Program-made: the position numbers and the translations under genes
Notes under the pieces: model-generated
The model's input: the letters and a program-made list of their open reading frames with translations, nothing else
What the model was told of the DNA's origin: nothing
Database searches by the model: none
In this document: piece after piece, positions 6,601-13,808 of the stretch
Position numbering within the stretch: the first letter of the stretch is position 1
How the letters are laid out: every line of letters starts with the position of its first letter
Origin: Rubrobacter sp.
GTDB lineage: Bacteria > Actinomycetota > Rubrobacteria > Rubrobacterales > Rubrobacteraceae
Length of the DNA: 20,249 nucleotides
Direction of reading: 5' to 3'
NCBI GenBank assembly: GCA_016781885.1
Contig: JADDPM010000022.1
Coordinates: 1-20,249, forward strand

Positions 6601-8199
6601 ATGGACGTAGCGGTACGCAAGATGACGCTGGAGAGGCTTGGACTGGTGCGCTACGGGGCGGTACACGAAAATCTACCCCCCGCGCGCCTCGTGGAGGCCG
6701 CCGTCCGGCGCAGGGAAGGGATGCTCGCCGGTAACGGCGCTTTAGTCGCCAAGACCGGTAAACGCACGGGTAGGTCGCCAAAGGATCGCTTCGTCATCGA
6801 GGACGACTTCACGCGCGATAAGGTGGACTGGGGCGCCGTCAACAAACCCTTCTCCACCGAGGCCTTCCAGGCCATCCTCGACAAGGCGACCACCTACCTC
6901 GGAAACCTGGAGGAGTTCTACGTCATGGACGCCTACGCAGGTGCCGACCCGAGGTACCGCCTCAACGTGCAGGTCGCCACCGAGCACGCCTGGCACGCCC
7001 TCTTCGCCCGCCAGCTCTTCCGGCGTCCGACGAAGGAGGAGCTAGAGGACTTCGAGCCCGAGTGGACCGTGCTCTCGGTGCCCGGCTTCCTTGCCGAGCC
7101 CGAGGAGGACGGCACCGACTCCGAGACCTTTGTGGGGATAGATTTCTCGCGCAAGGTGGTGCTAATCGCCGGCTCCGGGTACGCGGGCGAGATCAAGAAA
7201 AGCATCTTCAGCGTCCTCAACTTCGTCCTGCCGACCGAGCATGGCGTCTTCTCGATGCACTGCTCGGCGAACATGGGCGAGAGGGACGACGTCGCGCTCT
7301 TCTTCGGCCTCTCCGGGACCGGCAAGACCACGCTCTCGGCCGATCCGGAGCGCAGGCTCATCGGGGACGACGAGCACGGCTGGTCCGACGAGGGCGTCTT
7401 CAACTTCGAGGGAGGCTGCTACGCCAAGACCATAGACCTCTCGGAGGAGAAGGAGCGCCAGATCTACAACGCCATCCGCTTCGGGTGCGTGCTTGAGAAC
7501 GTTACCCTGGACCGCCAGAGCCGAGAGGTCGACTACGAGGACAGCTACATCACCGAGAACACTCGCGCCGCTTACCCTCTCGAGTACATAGAGAACTCCG
7601 TCCCCGACGGCAAGGGCGGCCATCCAGAGGCCGTCCTCTTCCTCACAGCCGACGCCTTCGGAGTACTGCCGCCCATAAGCGCCCTCACCCCGGAGCAGGC
7701 CGCCTACTACTTCCTCTCGGGCTACACGGCGAAGCTCGCCGGCACCGAGGCGGACATGGAGAGCGAGGTAGAGGCGACGTTCTCAACGTGCTTCGGAGCG
7801 CCCTTCCTGCCGCTGCCGGCCACGACCTACTCGACGATGCTCTCCGAGAAGCTAAGGGAGCACGGCACGCGCTGCTACCTCATAAACACCGGCTGGTCGG
7901 GCGGCCCCTACGGGGTGGGGAGCCGAATAGACATAGCAGACACGCGCAATATGGTCCGGGCCGTAATAAATGGCAAGCTCGACGGCGCCGAGACGCGGGA
8001 AGACCCCTTCTTCGGCCTGTACGTGCCCAAGGAGGTCCCCGGCGTCCCGACCAAAGTTCTCGACCCGCGCGAGACCTGGGTCGATAAGGACGCCTATGAC
8101 GAGCAGGCAAGGAAGCTCGCCAGCCTCTTCGCCGAGAACTTCAAGAAGTTCGAGAACGAGGTCGATGAGGAGGTCAAGAAAGCGGGTCCGACGGCCTAG
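6601..8199 (+). CDS. pckA: Phosphoenolpyruvate carboxykinase (ATP)
   Basis: It converts oxaloacetate plus ATP to PEP, CO2 and ADP, the entry step of gluconeogenesis from C4 acids, in the cytoplasm. The 532-residue length is right for the ATP-type enzyme. Clear motifs: TGRSPKDRF (56-64) for oxaloacetate binding, GYAGEIKKSIF (193-203), the P-loop GLSGTGKTT (236-244), the metal-binding LIGDDEHGW (253-261) and ENTRAAYPLEYI (319-330). I start at ATG 6601 (MDVAVRKMTLERLGL) with AAGGGA just upstream; a GTG at 6586 would add five residues. Most actinobacteria I know of use the unrelated GTP enzyme, so this form points to a deep branch. It is divergent from the dehydrogenase-carrier operon, and the shared spacer could allow joint control by C4 acids. 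Confidence 0.97.
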   Translation: MDVAVRKMTLERLGLVRYGAVHENLPPARLVEAAVRRREGMLAGNGALVAKTGKRTGRSPKDRFVIEDDFTRDKVDWGAVNKPFSTEAFQAILDKATTYLGNLEEFYVMDAYAGADPRYRLNVQVATEHAWHALFARQLFRRPTKEELEDFEPEWTVLSVPGFLAEPEEDGTDSETFVGIDFSRKVVLIAGSGYAGEIKKSIFSVLNFVLPTEHGVFSMHCSANMGERDDVALFFGLSGTGKTTLSADPERRLIGDDEHGWSDEGVFNFEGGCYAKTIDLSEEKERQIYNAIRFGCVLENVTLDRQSREVDYEDSYITENTRAAYPLEYIENSVPDGKGGHPEAVLFLTADAFGVLPPISALTPEQAAYYFLSGYTAKLAGTEADMESEVEATFSTCFGAPFLPLPATTYSTMLSEKLREHGTRCYLINTGWSGGPYGVGSRIDIADTRNMVRAVINGKLDGAETREDPFFGLYVPKEVPGVPTKVLDPRETWVDKDAYDEQARKLASLFAENFKKFENEVDEEVKKAGPTA

Positions 8200-8272
8200 A
8201 GCCTGAGGTTTGAACCGTCCCCGGTCGTGATCTTGTGGCGGTGAGAACCATAACGATCTTCTGGGCGCGGGT

Positions 8273-9541
8273 TTGAGCTTCTTCGCCGCGGCGGTCTTCG
8301 TGGCGGTGCTGGTGCTCTTCGCGGCGGAGAAGGTCCATCGGACGCCCGCTGCGCTCATTGGAGCGGTGCTCGTGGTGGTGGCCGGGGCCATCGGGCAGGA
8401 AGAGGCCATCGAGGCCGTCAACTGGGAGACTTTGGGGCTCCTCATCGGGATGATGCTCCTCGTGGGCATCTTGAAGGAGACCGGAATCTTCGGGTATCTG
8501 GCGATCCGGAGCGCCCAGATCGCCAAGGGGCGGCCGGGGCGCATCCTGGTGTATCTCGGGGTCGTCACCGCCGTACTCTCCGCTTTCCTGGACAACGTAA
8601 CGACCGTGCTCCTGGTCTTCCCGATAACGCTCCTCCTCGCCGACATCCTGGGCGCGGATCCGGTGCCGTTCCTACTCGTAGAGGTCATCGCGTCGAACAT
8701 CGGCGGCACCGCCACGCTGGTCGGAGATCCACCGAACATCATTATCGGGACCGCCACGGGCCTCTCGTTCAACTCGTTCATAGTGAACCTCGGGCCGCCG
8801 GTAGTGGTGATACTCACCGTGACGCTCGCCGTCCTCTGGTTCGTTTACGGGCGCAAGTTGCGTTCCTCGGAGGAGACTCAGCGTGAGATCCTGGCCCTCG
8901 ACCCGGTCGCGACCATAACCGACCGCAGCCTGCTGATCCGCGGGGGACTGGTGACGGGGGCGACCGTGCTCGGCTTCTTTTTGCAGGACGTAACCGGCGT
9001 CGGGCCCGCGGTAGTGGCGCTCGCCGGCGCGGCGCTGGCTATGGTCGTCAGCCGCTCAGATGTGGAGGGGGTTCTGCACGAGGTAGAGTGGCCGACCATT
9101 CTCTTTTTCGTCGGCCTCTTCGTGATGGTCGGGGCGTTGGAGACGGTCGGTATCATCGGCGCAGTAGCCAAGGCTCTGGCCTCTTCTTCAAGCTCTCCGG
9201 GCGTCACGGCCCTCACCATCCTCTGGGGCAGCGCTGCCGCCTCGGCTGTTGTGGACAACATTCCGTTCACGGCGACCATGATCCCGGTCGTCGAGCAGCT
9301 AGGCGAGGCTCGCGGCTACGACGCCGCTGCCCTGGAGCCCATGTGGTGGTCGCTCTCCCTAGGGGCCTGTCTCGGCGGCAACGCCACCCTGATCGGAGCG
9401 TCGGCGAACCTGGTGGTGGCCGGCATGGCGGAGAAGGTGGGGATCTCTATCTCCTTCGGGCGGTTCCTCATCGTGGGCTTACCCATGGCCCTCATATCCA
9501 TCATGATCTCGACCGGATACGTGCTCCTCTTCCTGGTCTGA
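8273..9541 (+). CDS. ArsB/NhaD superfamily (P-protein-like) ion transporter, copy 1
   Basis: A 422-residue polytopic membrane protein, about 11-12 helices, of the ArsB/NhaD or SLC13-like permease superfamily; such proteins are arsenite pumps, sodium/proton antiporters or anion carriers, and the substrate cannot be chosen here. Diagnostic stretches include FLDNVTTVLLVFP, SNIGGTATLVGDPPNIIIG, VEWPTILFFVGLFVMVG and VVDNIPFTATMIPVV, the two DN-containing re-entrant regions of the repeats. The TTG start at 8273 is supported by alignment with copy 2 but has no good ribosome site. It begins 73 bases after pckA, so read-through from pckA is possible. It is tail to tail with a paralogue, three bases separating the stop codons. 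No arsenic genes lie nearby, so the arsenite role is not favoured. Confidence 0.87.
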   Translation: MSFFAAAVFVAVLVLFAAEKVHRTPAALIGAVLVVVAGAIGQEEAIEAVNWETLGLLIGMMLLVGILKETGIFGYLAIRSAQIAKGRPGRILVYLGVVTAVLSAFLDNVTTVLLVFPITLLLADILGADPVPFLLVEVIASNIGGTATLVGDPPNIIIGTATGLSFNSFIVNLGPPVVVILTVTLAVLWFVYGRKLRSSEETQREILALDPVATITDRSLLIRGGLVTGATVLGFFLQDVTGVGPAVVALAGAALAMVVSRSDVEGVLHEVEWPTILFFVGLFVMVGALETVGIIGAVAKALASSSSSPGVTALTILWGSAAASAVVDNIPFTATMIPVVEQLGEARGYDAAALEPMWWSLSLGACLGGNATLIGASANLVVAGMAEKVGISISFGRFLIVGLPMALISIMISTGYVLLFLV

Positions 9542-9544
9542 TAG

Positions 9545-10822
9545 TTACAGGTAGTACCTGAACAGTACGTAAGGCGTCGCCACGAGGAGGGAGAGCAAGG
9601 TGACGGGTATTCCGTAGAGCATGAACTTGACGAAGGAGATCTTCTTGCCCGCCCGCTCGCTCATCCCGGCCACCACGACGTTGGCCGACGCGCCGATCAG
9701 GGTGGCGTTGCCCCCGAAGTCGGCCCCGATGGCTAAAGCCCACCACAGGGGGCGTACCTCTGCTTCGGAGAGGCCCTCCGCCACCGCGAGCTCCTGTATT
9801 ACCGGGATCATGGTCGCCGTGAACGGGATGTTGTCTACGACCCCGGAGGCGATAGCACTACCCCACATCACCAGCATCGCGGTAAAGGCCAGAGAGTCGC
9901 TGGCCCCGGTGAGGAGCTCGGCTATCCTACCCACGAAGCCCGTCACCTCCAGGCCGCCGACGAGCACGAAGAGCCCGACGAAGAAGAGGAGGGTCGGCCA
10001 CTCTATCTCGCGCAGCACCTCCTCGACATCGCTCTTGGCGTAGAGCATCAGGACGGCGGCCCCGAAGAGGGCTATGGTTGCCGCCTCCAGATGCAGGGCG
10101 CCGTGCAAAAAGAACCCGAGGATGACCGCGCCGAGGACGATCGAGGACTTACGGAGCAGGACGGGATCGCGGATGGCGCCACGCGCGTCCAGTTTCTCGA
10201 TCGTCCCTTCGGCGTCCGTGCTGGCTCGAAGCTCCCTGCGGAACACGAAGTAGAAGAAGACGAGGATCACCGGCAGGGCGAGGAGGACCACGGGGGTAAG
10301 GTTCAGGACGAAGTCGGCGAAGGTGAGGCTCGCCGCGCTCCCTATGAGGATGTTCGGCGGGTCGCCGATCAGGGTGGCAGCCCCGCCGATGTTCGAGGCC
10401 ATGACCTGGGCCAGCAAGAACGGTAGCGCCGGGACGTCCAGAGCGTCAGCGAGCAGGAAGGTCACCGGGACCATCAGGATCACGGTAGTAACATTGTCCA
10501 GAAAGGCGGAGAGAAAGGCGGTAACGATGCTGAGCAGGATCAGGATCCTACCCGGACGCCCCTTGCCCCACTGACCGCTCTTTATCGCCAGGTACTCGAA
10601 GACGCCGGTCTTGTTCAGGATAGCGACTATTATCATCATCCCGGCGAGCAGGCCGATGGTGTTCCAGTCTATGAACTCGCTCGCTGCCTCGGACTGCTCG
10701 ACGACGCCGAACGAGACGATGATGACCGCTCCGAGCAGGGCCGCGACTGTCCGGTTCAACAGTTCGGCGGCGATGCCCGTGAGCACCAGGGCGAAGAGCG
10801 CTACGGCAAAGATCTCCTCCAT
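9545..10822 (-). CDS. ArsB/NhaD superfamily (P-protein-like) ion transporter, copy 2
   Basis: A 425-residue paralogue of the convergent neighbour, matching it along the whole length: RTVAALLGAVIIV, FLDNVTTVILMVP, SNIGGAATLIGDPPNILIG, IEWPTLLFFVGLFVLVGG and VVDNIPFTATMIPVI all have counterparts there. Two diverged copies suggest separate ions, affinities or conditions rather than a recent duplication. The ATG at 10822 has no Shine-Dalgarno sequence, but TATACT (10835-10830) ends seven bases before it, consistent with a leaderless or near-leaderless message. The gene is divergent from a twin-CBS protein, with the -10 elements of the two genes overlapping. A nucleotide-sensing CBS partner for a transporter is a known theme, but direct control here is inference. 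Substrate unknown. Confidence 0.87.
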   Translation of the reverse strand: MEEIFAVALFALVLTGIAAELLNRTVAALLGAVIIVSFGVVEQSEAASEFIDWNTIGLLAGMMIIVAILNKTGVFEYLAIKSGQWGKGRPGRILILLSIVTAFLSAFLDNVTTVILMVPVTFLLADALDVPALPFLLAQVMASNIGGAATLIGDPPNILIGSAASLTFADFVLNLTPVVLLALPVILVFFYFVFRRELRASTDAEGTIEKLDARGAIRDPVLLRKSSIVLGAVILGFFLHGALHLEAATIALFGAAVLMLYAKSDVEEVLREIEWPTLLFFVGLFVLVGGLEVTGFVGRIAELLTGASDSLAFTAMLVMWGSAIASGVVDNIPFTATMIPVIQELAVAEGLSEAEVRPLWWALAIGADFGGNATLIGASANVVVAGMSERAGKKISFVKFMLYGIPVTLLSLLVATPYVLFRYYL

Positions 10823-10829
10823 CGGGGTC

Positions 10830-10839
10830 AGTATATAAT
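10830..10839. promoter_or_regulatory. Bidirectional promoter core with overlapping divergent -10 boxes
   Basis: The ten bases AGTATATAAT hold TATAAT on the plus strand (10834-10839, perfect consensus) and TATACT on the minus strand (10835-10830, 5 of 6), sharing two base pairs. The plus box would start transcription near 10846, about 48 bases before the GTG of the CBS gene; the minus box would start at or next to the ATG at 10822. No -35 consensus is visible on either side. Confidence 0.55.
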
Positions 10840-10893
10840 CACATTTCGAGCGGCGCTCCTATGGCGTCCGGAGCGAATCGCCTGGAGGTAGAC

Positions 10894-11382
10894 GTGAGCA
10901 GCGAGAGACCCTCCCGCCGGGAGACCAGCAGGGACATAGATCTCAAAGAGATCATGCACCCGGCCGTGACCGTGACTCCCGACGTCTCGGAGAGGGAGGC
11001 TATGAAAGTCTTGCTCGAGAACAACGTCCCCGGCGTTCCGGTGGTCGACGAGGAGGGGACCCTGGTCGGCTTCGTGAGCGACGCGCACCTCCTCGCCTCG
11101 GCGTTGCCCGATTACCTGAAGATCATGCAGGACGTCTCCTTCGTCTCCGAGGCCGGGGATCGGTGGGTGGACTACTTCGCTGAATCGGCCGAGACCCCGG
11201 TGGGTGAGGTGATGACCACGGAGGTCTCCCAGATAGAGGTGGACAAGAGCGAGGTCGTCGCCGCCCACAAGATGGTTCACGACGGGGTATCGAGCGTCGT
11301 CGTCACCGAGAACGGAAGGGTGGTCGGCATCGTGAACCGCCTCGACCTCTACGCCGCCATCGTGGGCCTGGGACGGGGCTAG
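10894..11382 (+). CDS. Twin CBS-domain protein
   Basis: Two CBS domains (a Bateman module) fill this 162-residue protein. The first runs from MHPAVTVTPDVSEREAM to PVVDEEGTLVGFVSD; the second starts at VGEVMTTEVSQIEVDKSEVV and ends VVTENGRVVGIVNRLDL. An insert of about 40 residues between them (LLASALPDYLKIMQDVSF) is common in stand-alone CBS proteins. Such modules bind AMP, ATP or S-adenosyl ligands and act as energy sensors, often on transporters or channels. I choose the GTG at 10894 because GGAGG (10884-10888) lies five bases upstream; the in-frame ATG at 10861 has no ribosome site and would add 11 non-conserved residues. It is divergent from a transporter gene and shares its promoter core, hinting at a functional link. 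No output domain is present. Confidence 0.88.
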   Translation: MSSERPSRRETSRDIDLKEIMHPAVTVTPDVSEREAMKVLLENNVPGVPVVDEEGTLVGFVSDAHLLASALPDYLKIMQDVSFVSEAGDRWVDYFAESAETPVGEVMTTEVSQIEVDKSEVVAAHKMVHDGVSSVVVTENGRVVGIVNRLDLYAAIVGLGRG

Positions 11383-11463
11383 CAGGGCAAGGACCGCGAC
11401 CCCGAACGTAACGGGTGGCGGGCTTGCCTCTCGACATTCTCTCCCGCAGGGGTGGTGTAGCAA

Positions 11464-12540
11464 TTACTCGACGAAGACGTGTACGCGCTGAACGGCGTTG
11501 TTCTGGTATCCGCCGTAGTTCCATGCCTCCTCTGGGTCGAGCGGTTGCGCATCTCCGGCCGCATCGGTGGCCCGGACGCATAGCTCGTACTCGCCTGGCT
11601 CCCACGCCTCCCATTCGTAGGACCAACCGGCCCACCCGTATTTCCCTACCTGCTCGCCGAGTGAAGCATCATCCCAGGTGCGGCCGCCGTCGGCGCTGAA
11701 CTCGACCCTCTCGACGGGGCTCCGCCCGGACCACGCCCGGCCCTGCACGGTCACGCGGCCTAACTTCAGGTAGCGGGTGCGGGAGAGGTAATCCGGGACG
11801 CCCGGAGGGACCATCAGGGCATGCGGGGTCTTGTAAGTGATCGGGGTGCCCGGGTCCTCCTTCGAGGACTTGTAATGGTACTTGGCCGCCTGCTGGATAC
11901 CGTCGAACGGCTTGTCGAGCGCGGTGATCCGCTTCAGCCACTTCACCGACGCCATCCCATACCAGTCGGGCGCGAGGAGCCTCAAGGGGGCGCCGTGCTG
12001 GGAAGGCAACGGTTGGCCGTTCATGCCGTAGGCGAGCAACATCTCCTCGCGTAAGGCCTCCTCTACGGAGAGGCTCCGCTCATAGTCGTGCTCCACGCCA
12101 TCGTCGAGGCCGCGGTCGTGGCCGGTAAAGAGGATCTCGACCGCCTCGTCCAACAGTCCGGCCTCTTCGAGGATGGGGCCGAGCAGCGTACCCGTCCACT
12201 CGGCGCACCCGACAGCCTCCTCTTGCCAGGGGGCGGAGATCGCGCGCGGCTGCAGACCGGCGCGGCCGTTGCCGGAGCACTCCATCATCACCGGCATGGT
12301 GACCGCCGGACGCGCCTTTATCTGGTCGAGGGTGAGGCGCAGCGGGTTGCGAACATGTCCCTCTATAGAGAGCTCGTAGGCGGTCGGATCGACGAAGGGG
12401 ATGTCGAAGTGAATGAGGAGGTAGTGCATGCCGATGGGGGTTATGGGGTAGCGCAGCCCTTCAAGGTGCATCCCGTGGTTCCTCAGGGCGAGACCTACCT
12501 CCTCGCGCGTGAACTCCTGGCTCCTCGTGATGTCCGACAC
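11464..12540 (-). CDS. Sulfite-oxidase-like molybdopterin-dependent oxidoreductase
   Basis: The 358-residue product has the sulfite oxidase molybdopterin domain (about 25-245) and the C-terminal Mo-cofactor dimerisation domain (about 253-355, with RVEFSADGGRTW). Cys88 in MMECSGNGR is the expected molybdenum ligand; GAPLRLLAPDWYGMASVKWL is the classic cofactor-binding stretch. There is no Tat signal, heme domain or transmembrane segment, so it should be cytoplasmic and pass electrons to an unknown partner. The substrate may be sulfite or another small oxoanion or sulfur compound. I favour the GTG at 12540 (MSDITRSQEF), which matches related N-termini, with AAAGGA ten bases upstream; a GTG at 12579 is possible. 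The frame is open much further upstream, but that part overlaps the divergent cupin gene and looks non-coding. The end faces the CBS gene 81 bases away. Confidence 0.9.
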   Translation of the reverse strand: MSDITRSQEFTREEVGLALRNHGMHLEGLRYPITPIGMHYLLIHFDIPFVDPTAYELSIEGHVRNPLRLTLDQIKARPAVTMPVMMECSGNGRAGLQPRAISAPWQEEAVGCAEWTGTLLGPILEEAGLLDEAVEILFTGHDRGLDDGVEHDYERSLSVEEALREEMLLAYGMNGQPLPSQHGAPLRLLAPDWYGMASVKWLKRITALDKPFDGIQQAAKYHYKSSKEDPGTPITYKTPHALMVPPGVPDYLSRTRYLKLGRVTVQGRAWSGRSPVERVEFSADGGRTWDDASLGEQVGKYGWAGWSYEWEAWEPGEYELCVRATDAAGDAQPLDPEEAWNYGGYQNNAVQRVHVFVE

Positions 12541-12628
12541 CGGCCACGCATCCTTTCCCCCGCCTTCGTAGACAGGCACCGCCTTCGAACCGGTAGCGCG
12601 AGGCTCCCCGCCCCCTTGTATGGCGATA

Positions 12629-12634
12629 AGTATA
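12629..12634 (-). promoter_or_regulatory. Candidate -10 box TATACT for the molybdoenzyme gene
   Basis: TATACT on the minus strand would start transcription near 12622, about 80 bases before the GTG at 12540. On the plus strand the same bases give TATAGA (12631-12636) and TAGAGT (12633-12638), weak -10 forms that could serve the divergent cupin gene. Confidence 0.4.
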
Positions 12635-12645
12635 GAGTAGCTGCG

Positions 12646-13010
12646 TTGTATGTCCCGAGCCGCGCGATTGAACGGGCGGCTGGTAGCCCCGTACAGCGGG
12701 GCCGCGGCCTGCTCTACACGAACCTCTCCAGCAAGAGTTGGACCTTCAACATGCAACCGTTGCGGATCGTCGTCCCGGTGAAGCGCGGGGAGGACGTGGT
12801 GTATCAGCACGAGGGGGAGCAGTGGATGTACGTCCTCTCCGGGCGGTTGAGCTTGAAGCTCGGGGACGAAGAGTTCGTGTTGGAAGCGGGCGATGCCGCG
12901 CACTTCGACGCCGCAACCCCGCATCGGTTCTTTGCTTCGGGGGGCGCGACGCCGGGATCATACTCGCAGCCTGCACCGTCCCGTACCTCTTGCTGAGGAG
13001 TTACCTGTAG
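12646..13010 (+). CDS. Small cupin protein interrupted by a -1 frameshift near its C-terminus
   Basis: A single cupin barrel: QHEGEQWMYVLSGRLSLKLGD is the first motif and AGDAAHFDAATPHRFF the second. The fold resembles the C-terminal sensor domain of XRE-type regulators, but no helix-turn-helix is present. In the start frame the protein ends at 12996 with an atypical tail (SYSQPAPSRTSC). Shifting back one base at the run of six G (12939-12944) gives RDAGIILAACTVPYLLLRSYL and a stop at 13010, a far more natural final strand. GGGGGGC (12939-12945) is in the right phase for -1 slippage; a one-base deletion or a sequencing error would look the same. The start is uncertain: TTG 12646, or ATG 12751 (MQPLRIVVP), though conserved-looking sequence begins before that ATG. 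It is divergent from the molybdoenzyme gene. Confidence 0.65.
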
Positions 13011-13056
13011 CCCACAGCTCCAGGCGTACGAGGGTGCGCAGGGTCTTCGGCCGACG

Positions 13057-13062
13057 TACAAT
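13057..13062 (+). promoter_or_regulatory. -10-like box TACAAT before the flavin-reductase-like gene
   Basis: TACAAT predicts a start near 13069, giving a leader of about 30 bases that includes the ribosome site before GTG 13100. No -35 match is apparent. Confidence 0.4.
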
Positions 13063-13099
13063 CCCTGCGTCTGTCAGAGGGCGCAGAGAGAGGAAGGCC

Positions 13100-13699
13100 G
13101 TGGTCATAGATCCCTCGGAGCTCGACCCGCAGAGCGTCTACAAGCTGCTTATCGGTTCGGTCGTGCCGCGTCCGATAGCCTGGACCTCTACCGTGAGCCG
13201 CGAGGGCATCCGCAACTTAGCACCCTTCAGCTTCTTCACCGTCGCCTCCCGCAACCCGCCGATGCTGTGTATCAGCCTGGGGCCGCGCAGCAGCGACGAC
13301 GCTTCCTCAAAGGACACTTTAAGTAACGTAGAGCAGACGGGGGAGTTCGTCATAAACATCGTCTCCCTCTCGCTCTCGAACAACATGTACGAGTCGTCGA
13401 AGAGCCACCCGCCCGAGGCCGACGAGTTCGAGAAGGCGGGCCTTACCCCGGCCCCCTGCGAGGTGGTCAGGGCACCGAGGGTTGGGGAGGCTGGCGTGAG
13501 CATGGAGTGTCTCCTCGACCGGGTGATCCCGCTGGGGAGCGACCACCTCGTGATAGGACGAATGGTCCGCTTTCACGTCCGGGATGAGCTATACCGCAAC
13601 GGCCGCATAGACATCTCCGCCCTAGATCCTCTTGGCCGCCTCGCCGGCAACTACACGAAGGTCGAGACCATCTTCGAGCTGCCCTCGGAGGACTTCTAG
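13100..13699 (+). CDS. Flavin reductase-like, FMN-binding split-barrel protein
   Basis: The 199-residue protein belongs to the flavin_reductase-like family, cytoplasmic FMN proteins that reduce flavin with NAD(P)H or serve as small oxidoreductases. Family signs: SVYKLLIGSVVPRPIAWTSTV near the N-terminus, NLAPFSFFTVASRNPPMLCISLG in the FMN-binding barrel, SNVEQTGEFVINIVS, and the final DPLGRLAGNYTKV. The GTG at 13100 is preferred because GAGAGGA lies five bases upstream and the product then starts MVIDPSELDP, as in related proteins. It follows the cupin gene by 89 bases with its own -10 box. A reduced flavin supply for a nearby oxidoreductase is imaginable, but no flavin-dependent monooxygenase is seen here. 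The real electron partner is unknown. Confidence 0.88.
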   Translation: MVIDPSELDPQSVYKLLIGSVVPRPIAWTSTVSREGIRNLAPFSFFTVASRNPPMLCISLGPRSSDDASSKDTLSNVEQTGEFVINIVSLSLSNNMYESSKSHPPEADEFEKAGLTPAPCEVVRAPRVGEAGVSMECLLDRVIPLGSDHLVIGRMVRFHVRDELYRNGRIDISALDPLGRLAGNYTKVETIFELPSEDF

Positions 13700-13793
13700 C
13701 CGTCCGCCGCTCTCGAAAAACCCGAGGGGCGAACGACCATCTGGGCATAAGCCTGCCGGTGTATTCGTCGGGCCGTGGCGCCGGATCTACACG

Positions 13794-13799
13794 GGAGGT
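13794..13799 (+). promoter_or_regulatory. Ribosome binding site GGAGGT that sets a TTG start
   Basis: GGAGGT lies nine bases before the TTG at 13809 and identifies the start of the DMT exporter within a longer open frame. Confidence 0.6.
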
Positions 13800-13808
13800 A
13801 ACGAAAGC

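Noticed and set aside
7852..8817. Minus-strand open frame of 321 codons across the pckA/transporter junction
   Set aside because: It runs antisense to the end of pckA and the start of transporter copy 1, both strongly supported, and its composition (Ser/Thr/Met/Arg rich) is typical of antisense frames.
8273..9541. Arsenite efflux (arsB) naming for the first transporter
   Set aside because: The superfamily includes NhaD and P-protein-like carriers, and no arsR, arsA or arsC gene is nearby, so a specific gene symbol is not justified.
11383..11463. Possible terminator hairpin CCCG-AACGTAA-CGGG between the CBS and molybdoenzyme genes
   Set aside because: Only four clean pairs with a seven-base loop and no T-run; not distinguishable from chance in GC-rich DNA.
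12088..12645. Long 5' extension of the cupin frame through the molybdoenzyme gene
   Set aside because: This part is antisense to conserved sulfite-oxidase-like sequence and does not encode a helix-turn-helix that would complete an XRE-cupin regulator. Only the region after about 12646 is plausible.
12541..12924. N-terminal extension of the molybdoenzyme frame to 486 residues
   Set aside because: It overlaps the divergent cupin on the other strand, contains no signal peptide and is unlike related N-termini; a candidate promoter lies inside it.
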